From: Candidatus Dojkabacteria bacterium
GTDB lineage: Bacteria > Patescibacteriota > Dojkabacteria > SC72 > JAFGCJ01
Length of the DNA stretch: 40,970 nt
Direction: 5' to 3'
Assembly: GCA_016932785.1 (NCBI GenBank)
Contig: JAFGCJ010000003.1
Location: 1-40,970 of the forward strand
This document shows positions 28,497-35,231 of this stretch, in pieces. The notes under the pieces were generated by a model that saw only the letters and a list, made by a program, of their open reading frames with translations, was not told the DNA's origin and ran no database searches. A program made the translations under genes and the position numbers. Numbering within the stretch: position 1 is the stretch's first letter; every line of letters starts with the position of its first letter.

Positions 28497-28534
28497 AAAA
28501 AATAGAACTGAGTATAAATTTGGTTCTATTTTTT
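28497..28534 (+). terminator. Terminator-like hairpin abutting a start codon
   Basis: AAAAAATAGAAC (28497-28508) pairs with GTTCTATTTTTT (28523-28534). The T-run ends directly at the ATG at 28535. It may end upstream transcripts and also occlude the start of the next gene. Confidence 0.6.
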
Positions 28535-28855
28535 ATGAACGAATCTCTAGCAAACCTCAATCGATATCTTAATGGGAAATTTGGAAGATCACCGAATTTT
28601 AGACTATCTTCCATCTATAGGAATCTATTGAAAGATAGCCGAACAAGTTCCTTCGGCGACTTTCCAGTACTTGCATACCTGGTCAGTTTCGCAAATGCAA
28701 ATAGTCGAAACTTTTCCAGAAATGAAATACTTCACGCCCTTAACCAGTCTCAGGAACTTTCCAAACTCCGAAAGAAGATCAAAACCGTCCTTCTAGACCA
28801 GCTACAGAGCTATCAACAGAACGATCCAAACATATCAACAATTCCTCTCAAGTAA
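28535..28855 (+). CDS. Hypothetical element protein, 106 aa
   Basis: It is small and basic, with no recognised domain and a helical C-terminus (LSKLRKKIKTVLLDQLQSY). The frame extends back to a TTG at 28520, but that lies in the terminator-like stem, so I use the ATG at 28535. Its TAA overlaps the ATG of the next gene by one base (TAATG), which implies coupled translation. Confidence 0.5.
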   Translation: MNESLANLNRYLNGKFGRSPNFRLSSIYRNLLKDSRTSSFGDFPVLAYLVSFANANSRNFSRNEILHALNQSQELSKLRKKIKTVLLDQLQSYQQNDPNISTIPLK

Positions 28856-29037
28856 TGAAACAACAAAACAGGACCACAAACACATCAAAACAAAAGAGTC
28901 ACAAAATTCAAGAGTTTCATTCCTCTCCTGAAACCCAAAAAAATCTCGAACTTTTTTGCGACGTACTCATTTCCCAATTCAAAAGGTTAGAAAAAAACGG
29001 CCTAACTTTTAATAAGTCGCCGAATGATCCCTCATAG
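28855..29037 (+). CDS. Hypothetical small protein, 60 aa
   Basis: It is coupled to the preceding gene by a one-base stop/start overlap. It is hydrophilic and basic at the N-terminus, with one amphipathic helix (LELFCDVLISQFKRLEKNG). The family is unknown. The coupling is the main support that it is real. Confidence 0.45.
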   Translation: MKQQNRTTNTSKQKSHKIQEFHSSPETQKNLELFCDVLISQFKRLEKNGLTFNKSPNDPS

Positions 29038-29081
29038 AAATCAAAAACAAGCGGCCCCCACCAGAATCAGAGGACCGCCTA

Positions 29082-29112
29082 TACAAAACAACAACTGCCG
29101 TTTTGTATTTAA
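29082..29112 (+). terminator. Rho-independent-type terminator
   Basis: TACAAAAC (29082-29089) pairs with GTTTTGTA (29100-29107), followed by TTAATTT. It separates the two small genes from the SpoVG-like gene. Confidence 0.6.
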
Positions 29113-29128
29113 TTTATTATATCACAGC

Positions 29129-29485
29129 ATGTTAGTAGAAGAATTTAGCATAGACGACATAGATGTAAAGATCTGGATTAATTCGAAGGGATTCATGCTC
29201 GCTCAGGCTTCAGTAACATACTTCGGTCTTGTTCAGGTTCATGGATACAGGGTAATGCAATCCAAACATGAAGAAGATATTTTTGTCGACCCACCGAGAA
29301 TACCTGTTACTTGTAAACCATCTGTTTACATAACAAACCCCGTTATATGGAAAGATGTTGTTGAGAAAATAAAGATGTCATACTGGCAAGTGGTCGATCA
29401 AAACAAAGCAAACGATCAGAAACAAACTGATGAGCTGACAGACAAAGACTATGAAGAAATCGAAAAAATGCAAAGAAAGAAGTAG
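29129..29485 (+). CDS. SpoVG-like protein, 118 aa
   Basis: The segment IDDIDVKIWINSKGFMLAQA, then VQVHGYRVMQ and EDIFVDPPRIPV in part, follows the SpoVG fold. It shows the strand pattern with an early hydrophobic strand, the conserved region before a surface loop, and the FVxxP ending. SpoVG proteins bind DNA and are frequent on mobile elements. A lysine-rich tail follows. The frame extends back to 29024, but those codons overlap the previous gene and a terminator, so the ATG at 29129 is preferred. It lies directly before the recombinase promoter and could regulate it. Confidence 0.55.
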   Translation: MLVEEFSIDDIDVKIWINSKGFMLAQASVTYFGLVQVHGYRVMQSKHEEDIFVDPPRIPVTCKPSVYITNPVIWKDVVEKIKMSYWQVVDQNKANDQKQTDELTDKDYEEIEKMQRKK

Positions 29486-29542
29486 TTACAGTAACAATAT
29501 ATTAATAAATATATTTACTATATATGTGCTTATAAGATGTAA

Positions 29543-29580
29543 CTATATCTATTGATATAGAACCTTTATATAAATATAAT
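29543..29580 (+). promoter_or_regulatory. Recombinase promoter with overlapping operator-like palindrome
   Basis: TTGATA (29552-29557), 17 bp, TATAAT (29575-29580). The inverted repeat CTATATC-TATT-GATATAG (29543-29560) overlaps the -35, as a repressor site would. A second small palindrome, GTTACAGTAAC, lies at 29485-29495. The predicted +1 is at about 29587, at the very start of leader 2. Confidence 0.7.
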
Positions 29581-29585
29581 GAAAT

Positions 29586-29671
29586 TGGAGTGCTACAACA
29601 AGAAGAACGTATTTAAATAGGCGTCCCCGCTGCAGAATACGTTCTGTAGCACTCCAGGGGGCGCCTATTTA
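29586..29671 (+). promoter_or_regulatory. Interleaved inverted-repeat leader 2 (switch or pseudoknot)
   Basis: IR1 is TGGAGTGCTACA (29586-29597) with TGTAGCACTCCA (29645-29656), 12 bp, continued inward by AACGTATT (29606-29613) with AATACGTT (29636-29643). IR2 is TAAATAGGCGTCCCC (29614-29628) with GGGGGCGCCTATTTA (29657-29671), 15 bp with one G-U. Arms abut on both sides and the loop is 7 nt, so IR1 and IR2 cannot both form fully. The structure begins at the predicted transcription start and ends 19 nt before the recombinase ATG. The layout matches leader 1 with a different sequence. Confidence 0.75.
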
Positions 29672-29690
29672 GTTGTAAAAAGTATTAAAT

Positions 29691-31244
29691 ATGAAATATC
29701 TCGCATATTGCAGAAAAAGCTCAGAAAGCTCCGAGGCTCAAGCTCTCTCACTACCAGCTCAGGAACGAGAAATGAAAGAGCTCGCAATACGTGAAAACCT
29801 TGGTCTAAAGGCCATTCTTCAAGAAAGTAAGTCGGCAAGGATACCAGGAAAAAGACCCGTATTTACAAAAATGCTAGAAGAAATTCGAAGTGGCTCAGCT
29901 CAAGGGATTCTTTGTTGGCATGTAAACAGGCTTGCACGAAACTGGAAGGACGCCGGAGAACTTATGCAAATGCTTACTGACAACATCCTCAAAGAAATCA
30001 TTACACCAGAAAGAAGAATTACAAGTAGCAATACGAACGATATCCTTCTAGGCGTAGAGTTCGGACAGTCCTCGCAATACTCGAAGGAGCTAAGTCAAAA
30101 CGTTAAAAGAGGAATCAGAGAAAAGATAGCCAGAGGCCAATTCTGTGGAAGAGCCCCATACTTCTACATCAACACAGGCACAAGCAAAATGAACAAAAAC
30201 ATCGGACCCGATCCTAAAACCGCACACTACTACGAAGAATGGATCGACTTCGTAATAAAAACAAAAGCTAGCTACAGAAAAGCAACCAAGTGGCTAAATG
30301 ACAAGGGATTAAGAACCCGAAAAGGAAAAAAATTTCTAAAGAGCACAGTACAGAAAATGCTCAACAACAGCACCTACTGTGGAATACAGCGATTTGGCAA
30401 CTTTCCAGAGAACCACGGAACTTGGAAGCCACTCATCAGCAAGAAAAAATTCCAAGAGCTTCAGGAGATACTTGGTGAAAAGAGAAAACCAAGATTTTAC
30501 TCACACACAAAAGGCTACAAAGGCCTAATGAAATGCGCTCACTGCGGTTGTGCAATAACAAGTACACACAAGATCAAGAATGGAAAAAGCTACATATACT
30601 ACCACTGCACAGGAAGACGAGGTAAGTGTCCACAACCTTACATAACTGAGGAAGAGCTTGAAAATCAGATATTTGAGAACATAACACAAATCGAAATTGA
30701 CAAAGAGACTCTCGATTACTGCATGAAATTAATCAAGGAAAAAGTTGCGGACGAAAACGATAGCTATGAAAAAAGGCGCTCTGATACCAATAAAGAACTT
30801 ACCAAAATCCAAAATATGCTAAACGAACTCCTTGATATGAGACTTAAAAAGGAAATGTCACAAGATGATTATGAGACAAAGAAACAAGAACTAATGGACA
30901 GCAAGGAAGAAATAGCATCAAAACAAAACGACAACGAGTTCAACCAAGAGCGATGGATAGAGAACTTAGAGAGTTTCATCAACACCTGTTTCAAGATCGA
31001 AAAAATATTTAATCAGGGTACTATCGACGAGCGGTCAGAACTGGTAAAGGCCGTCGGTCAGAACCTCACACTAGAAGACGGAAGACTAAACTGGACCTTT
31101 AAGAAACCTTGGTCTTACATGCTAATCGAGCAACCAGAAGAATTTGAAGACATGAACTCTGAAGAAAAGCGGACACTATGGTGGGCGCAGGTGGACTCGA
31201 ACCACCGACCCCGGCTTTATAAGAACCGTGCTCTAACCGGCTGA
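29691..31244 (+). CDS. Large serine recombinase (integrase of the element)
   Basis: It catalyses integration and excision by a serine-DNA intermediate. The N-terminal resolvase domain (about 1-145) has YCRKSSESS with the likely nucleophile Ser10, and VNRLARN. The recombinase domain (about 160-260) is followed by a zinc ribbon (CAHCG near 281, then YHCTGRRGKC) and a coiled coil (about 340-420). The last 21 codons (from 31179) are antisense to the tRNA-Ile(UAU) gene, so the integrated gene borrows its C-terminus and stop from the host site. Its promoter, operator-like palindrome and structured leader lie at 29543-29671. Confidence 0.9.
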   Translation: MKYLAYCRKSSESSEAQALSLPAQEREMKELAIRENLGLKAILQESKSARIPGKRPVFTKMLEEIRSGSAQGILCWHVNRLARNWKDAGELMQMLTDNILKEIITPERRITSSNTNDILLGVEFGQSSQYSKELSQNVKRGIREKIARGQFCGRAPYFYINTGTSKMNKNIGPDPKTAHYYEEWIDFVIKTKASYRKATKWLNDKGLRTRKGKKFLKSTVQKMLNNSTYCGIQRFGNFPENHGTWKPLISKKKFQELQEILGEKRKPRFYSHTKGYKGLMKCAHCGCAITSTHKIKNGKSYIYYHCTGRRGKCPQPYITEEELENQIFENITQIEIDKETLDYCMKLIKEKVADENDSYEKRRSDTNKELTKIQNMLNELLDMRLKKEMSQDDYETKKQELMDSKEEIASKQNDNEFNQERWIENLESFINTCFKIEKIFNQGTIDERSELVKAVGQNLTLEDGRLNWTFKKPWSYMLIEQPEEFEDMNSEEKRTLWWAQVDSNHRPRLYKNRALTG

Positions 31245-31255
31245 GCTATGCGCCC
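31179..31255 (-). tRNA. tRNA-Ile (anticodon TAT), CCA encoded; insertion target
   Basis: The acceptor GGGCGCA/TGCGCCC, a normal D-arm, the anticodon stem CGGTT/AGCCG with loop CTTATAA (anticodon TAT), and the T-arm with GGTTCGAGTCC are all intact. CCA is encoded at 31179-31181 by bases that belong to the element side. The AUA codon is usually read by a lysidine-modified CAT tRNA. A TAT anticodon reads AUA without that enzyme. The 15 bp at 31182-31196 are the core repeated at 23026 and 24561. Confidence 0.93.
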
Positions 31256-31402
31256 TATCAACCAAACTAGTCGCTATTGTACAACATAGCCTAACAAAAC
31301 TTAAGCGGTTTCAGTCCCAAGCACTCACTCCTATAGGCCGAAAAAAAACACTCCAAAACAACAAAACTTCTGTTACAACAAGGAAAAACCAGTCCTAAGG
31401 AC

Positions 31403-33925
31403 TTACCCCATGGGCAACGACGGTGGTGCCGGTAATTTCTTTTCAACCCCCTCAGCAGCCTTTGCCGCCAACTGAGCTCTTTCAGTAATTTCAGACTCAA
31501 CCACCTCTCGGTCCCTACCGTATTTCAACCTCGAGATCTTCTTTACTAGCTCAGTAACCTTCTCGAACTTCGGATACCTGTCACTCTCATATCTAGTGTC
31601 CATCGAAAACGGCGGGGGGTATTTTCCATCAACCAACAGCTTAATACAGGCATGTATGTTTGGCTGATTAATAAGGTCATTAGCAGTAAAAACAGGTTCG
31701 TACTGTGTCTCAAGATACTTACCGTCATCAGGTCCTACACGCATTGTCACAAGAGTACCTACATTGCCGAAAACGGCATCTTTAACCTGATCAGACATCT
31801 GACCGATGTACTGATTTCCTACGTTTAAACTAAGTCTATACTTTCGAGCCTCAGAAAGAATCTGAGCAAAGTCAGGTGTAGCAAAGTTCTGAAACTCGTC
31901 CACATAGAGAAAGAAATCCTTTCTATCTTCCTCTGGTACATTCTCACGGCTCAGAGCAGCAGAGAGAATCTTTGGAACGAGCAAGAGGCCAAGAAACTGC
32001 GCATTTTCCTCACCTATTAAACCTTTAGACAGGTTCACAATAAGAATTTTCTCATCATCCATAACCTTACGAACATCAAACGAGGATTCACTCTGACCAA
32101 TTATATTCCTCATTGCTATATTAGTCACAAAGCGATCAAACTTAGAAACTATATAGCCAAGAATTTCAGATTTATGGAAATCACTAGTCTTAGCAATCTG
32201 GTCAGTCCAGTATCTCCTAACCATGTCATCTTTCAAAATCGGAAGCCACTCCTCCTTCACCCATTTATCATCAGTGAGAATCCTTACTACCTCAATCAAG
32301 GTACTGCCTTTCTTAGACATTGCTGTAAGCATAGCGTTTCTGACCGCCTGTTCAAAACGGGGACCGGTTATACCTTGTCCCTGCGGATCAAACATCTTGG
32401 TCAATAACCCAAGAAAACCATTCACCACCCGATGCTTATCCTGTTCATCATAATAGTCCATTATGTTAAAACCAAGAGGTCTGTCGTAATCAGATGGGTT
32501 GAAATAGATTACATCCTCAGCCCGTTCATGCGGGATTCTTTGAATTACATATTCAGCCAACGATCCATGCGGATCAATTATGGCAACACCGTTTCCTGCA
32601 TAGATATCCTGCAAAGCCATGCTCTGTAAAAGCCATGATTTACCAGAACCTGTTTGACCAACTACATAAATATGTCGCATTCTATCTTCATCTTTGATAT
32701 AGACATCCTTTGATTGGCCACGGAATTTAGCTGTACCAAGCCATGTACCTGAAGTCGGTACCATCGCTGCTGCAGGGGCCTCACGAGATAATAGCCAGTT
32801 AATATGAGGGGTTTGAACCTCCTTATTCGGAAAATGGTAAAAGGTTGCAAGTTCCTCCACGTTCAAAACAAGCTCTGGTTTCATAGCAGGCTGGCGATAC
32901 ATAAAATTCTTCATAAATTCGCGTTCCGCAAGAGGGCTAATCTTTTTCCTCTTAAGCTCATTCATACCAGGACTAGAGAACTGATCATATGCACCGACAA
33001 TATTATCCAGATGCATTTTTGCCGTTGCATCATCCTTCGCCACAGTGACAACACGTAATGCACAGGAAAATCCTGCTTTAGAGCATTTCTTCGAAATAGC
33101 CTGAGTCTGTTCCTGGCTTACATTTATACGTTTTTTCTCCGGATCGGCGTTATTCTCCTCAACCTTATTCACGAATTTTTGGCCTGCTTTCTGCCATTTC
33201 CCAGCCGAAGGACTTATAACCAGCTGAATAACAGCACCTTCTCCGCTCTCAATCTTACTTAGAGCACTGGTCACATGTGCCATGGTGTCACCCTCAAAGT
33301 CCTGATAGGTCTTAAACGGATTGTAAGGCTCATCGCTCATTATCAAGCTGGCAAAAGCCACCCTACCGTCCTCCCGAAATATATTGTGCTCAGGTGCCTC
33401 GGTAAATTCTGCGTCCTGATAAGAGCCGAGCACTTGTTTTTCTACCCAGCTTGCAAGTTTTCTCGGACAATATATATAGAAATTAATACTTTCAGGCAGA
33501 CCCACAATCTCAAAACTGACTGAGTTATGAACAGTTATGTACTTACCAAGAAAGCCCTTTCCTCCCCCACCAATTCCCGAAAGGTTTGCAAAAAGCTGCT
33601 CTGCAACACCAACCTCAATCTCATTTTCCTTAGGTACTCGAATCTCATAGAGGTTCCAGTCTTTTGATTTTTCCTCTCTATCCTTGTATTTCAGGTATCT
33701 AACTGTTAGATATACTATTACTGCAATAACAGCCACAACAATAAGTCCCAAGAAAATTCCCAGCCAATCTATCTGAGAAAAGAACGCAGACCCACTACCC
33801 GACTCAGATTGAGTGTCAGGAGTCACAACCTCCTGCTCCGTATCAGACTCCGAAGGCTCAACCATCTGAGAAACAATTGTATAATTTCCCTCATCTATAA
33901 TAGAAATTGAGGTTTGATCAGCCAT
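31403..33925 (-). CDS. VirD4/TraD-like membrane ATPase (type IV secretion or DNA transfer)
   Basis: One membrane helix (about 52-72 after a short acidic N-terminus) is followed by a domain of about 300 residues. The motor domain has Walker A GQTGSGKS (about residue 425) and Walker B FFLYVDEFQNFA (about 677). The stretches SEILGYIVSKFDRFV and ARKYRLSLNVGNQY resemble the TraD/TraM-recognition ATPases widespread in Patescibacteria. It probably couples DNA or protein substrates to a membrane channel. Start: a TTG at 33946 is possible, but the ATG seven codons later (33925) is preferred. It may work with the pilin-like protein at 40565-40876. A TGGTATACCA palindrome lies at the start. Confidence 0.85.
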   Translation of the reverse strand: MADQTSISIIDEGNYTIVSQMVEPSESDTEQEVVTPDTQSESGSGSAFFSQIDWLGIFLGLIVVAVIAVIVYLTVRYLKYKDREEKSKDWNLYEIRVPKENEIEVGVAEQLFANLSGIGGGGKGFLGKYITVHNSVSFEIVGLPESINFYIYCPRKLASWVEKQVLGSYQDAEFTEAPEHNIFREDGRVAFASLIMSDEPYNPFKTYQDFEGDTMAHVTSALSKIESGEGAVIQLVISPSAGKWQKAGQKFVNKVEENNADPEKKRINVSQEQTQAISKKCSKAGFSCALRVVTVAKDDATAKMHLDNIVGAYDQFSSPGMNELKRKKISPLAEREFMKNFMYRQPAMKPELVLNVEELATFYHFPNKEVQTPHINWLLSREAPAAAMVPTSGTWLGTAKFRGQSKDVYIKDEDRMRHIYVVGQTGSGKSWLLQSMALQDIYAGNGVAIIDPHGSLAEYVIQRIPHERAEDVIYFNPSDYDRPLGFNIMDYYDEQDKHRVVNGFLGLLTKMFDPQGQGITGPRFEQAVRNAMLTAMSKKGSTLIEVVRILTDDKWVKEEWLPILKDDMVRRYWTDQIAKTSDFHKSEILGYIVSKFDRFVTNIAMRNIIGQSESSFDVRKVMDDEKILIVNLSKGLIGEENAQFLGLLLVPKILSAALSRENVPEEDRKDFFLYVDEFQNFATPDFAQILSEARKYRLSLNVGNQYIGQMSDQVKDAVFGNVGTLVTMRVGPDDGKYLETQYEPVFTANDLINQPNIHACIKLLVDGKYPPPFSMDTRYESDRYPKFEKVTELVKKISRLKYGRDREVVESEITERAQLAAKAAEGVEKKLPAPPSLPMG

Positions 33926-34049
33926 TGAGCAGTTGTGGTATACCAAAAATAATATGCTACGATTCTACCACAGAATGCTGTTGTTGCTAATTGAAAAGTG
34001 AAAATCACATCTAAAAAAGTAGACACCAGAAACATAAAGACGGGCAAAA

Positions 34050-34682
34050 CTAGGATGTAAAAAGGCCTTTAAACGTACCCCACATTTCCCACAAGCGCTG
34101 GAGAAGTGCTGCCTGCCATGTTTTTGCAGCCTTTACGTCACCCTTCTCGGCAATGGAAAATGCATTCTCAGCGACTTGCTGCGACGGGGCATACCCAGTA
34201 ACACCAAGAGATGCTCTTGTTGCAACCCCCTGAGTATAGTCCGCCGTTGCGCTTGTTGTGGTCTGCTCTTTTCCCTCAGCGGTCTGTGCTGCTCTTTCAG
34301 GACGGGATTCCGGCCCTTCCACAGCAGCTTCAGGAGCCTTCTCAACTGTACCGAATTCCTCTTTAATCTTGGCCATTCTTTCCTTAGCACTGAGAACTCC
34401 GACATCGACGGATCCTTCTATCTTGGCACCGGATTTCTCAACGGCCGCTGGAGACACATCCGAAACAGGAGACACCTCAGTAGCTGCAACCTCTCCGGTC
34501 TCTTTACGTATAAGCTGTTTAACAGCAATTGGAACATCCTTATTATTCAAAAGATATTCATCAATCTTGGCGGGAGGAACTCCCTCCTCAAGTGCGCGCT
34601 TCCTGAATTCGACAATCTGCGTCTCAGGAGAACCTTCGGGTACTTCAAGTTCAATTTTCGAATAATTCTGGTCTAACGGCAT
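34050..34682 (-). CDS. Hypothetical protein, 210 aa, low-complexity centre
   Basis: The N-terminal part (about 1-65) is a compact helical region with ALEEGVPPAKIDEYLLNN. The centre is rich in Ala, Glu, Thr and Pro and probably disordered. The C-terminus (AAKTWQAALLQRLWEMWGTF) is an amphipathic helix that could lie on the membrane. The family is unknown. It lies between smpB and the VirD4-like gene on the same strand, with an extended -10 (TGG plus TATAAT) overlapping the smpB stop. An adaptor role for the ATPase is conceivable but unsupported. Confidence 0.6.
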   Translation of the reverse strand: MPLDQNYSKIELEVPEGSPETQIVEFRKRALEEGVPPAKIDEYLLNNKDVPIAVKQLIRKETGEVAATEVSPVSDVSPAAVEKSGAKIEGSVDVGVLSAKERMAKIKEEFGTVEKAPEAAVEGPESRPERAAQTAEGKEQTTTSATADYTQGVATRASLGVTGYAPSQQVAENAFSIAEKGDVKAAKTWQAALLQRLWEMWGTFKGLFTS

Positions 34683-34718
34683 TTATTAGTTACTTTTATC
34701 ATATTTATCCACAGAGGA

Positions 34719-35231
34719 TTATACCATATACTTTCTTTTTATTTCATGCATTTCCTTGTTTAACATACGCTCTTTTTCCTTTTGCTTTTTCTCGTACTTT
34801 TTCTTACCTCTACACAAACCTATTTCCACCTTTATTTTACCTCGCACAGCATAGAGTCTAATCGGAATCAGGGTCATACCCTTTTCCCGTGATTTTCCTC
34901 CCAATTGGGTAATCTCTTTCTTATTGAGTAAAAGTTTTCTCTTTCTGATCGGATCGTAGTTCATATCTCCCGAGTAAATCCATTGACCAATATGACAGTT
35001 CCAAAGCCATACCTCTCCCTTTTCAACCTGAATAAAACTCTCAGCCAGACTCACATTCCCGGACTTTATAGACTTGACCTCAGCCCCTGTGAGAACAATT
35101 CCCGCCTCATACCTATCAATAACCTCATAATTATAGAAGGCTTTCCTATTTCTCGCGAAGATTTTCACACCTCGGGAAGGTTTCGATGAGGACTTTGCTG
35201 CCGTTTTTTTAGAATATTTTTTTCTAGTCAT
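34719..35231 (-). CDS. smpB: SsrA-binding protein SmpB
   Basis: It binds tmRNA and brings it to stalled ribosomes for trans-translation. IFARNRKAFYNYEVIDRYEAG, LTGAEVKSIKSG, SLAESFIQV, WLWNCHI and the basic C-terminal tail are all present. Compared with usual SmpB (about 155 aa) it has a short lysine/serine-rich N-terminal extension. Its start overlaps the stop of the preceding beta-propeller gene by 8 bp. The tmRNA gene itself is not in the window. Confidence 0.97.
   Translation of the reverse strand: MTRKKYSKKTAAKSSSKPSRGVKIFARNRKAFYNYEVIDRYEAGIVLTGAEVKSIKSGNVSLAESFIQVEKGEVWLWNCHIGQWIYSGDMNYDPIRKRKLLLNKKEITQLGGKSREKGMTLIPIRLYAVRGKIKVEIGLCRGKKKYEKKQKEKERMLNKEMHEIKRKYMV

Larger units (their letters stand above)
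24561..31196 (+). mobile_element. Integrated element in tRNA-Ile(UAU), about 6.6 kb, with large serine recombinase
   Basis: The boundaries are direct repeats of a 15-bp core at 24561-24575 and 31182-31196, the right one inside the tRNA-Ile(UAU) gene. A large serine recombinase gene lies at the right end. The body is AT-rich and holds a terminase-small-subunit-like protein, a SpoVG-like protein, a protein with an apparent C-terminal HTH, several unknown genes and a reverse-oriented DUF3800 cassette. No capsid, portal, large terminase or relaxase gene is seen. It is therefore an integrative or satellite-like element and not a full prophage. The exact crossover is inferred. Confidence 0.7.

Noticed and set aside
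27643-29671. Calling the interleaved leaders classical H-type pseudoknots
   Set aside because: Linkers of 0-2 nt cannot cross stems of 9-15 bp, so complete pairing of both stems is sterically unlikely. A switch or partial pseudoknot fits better.
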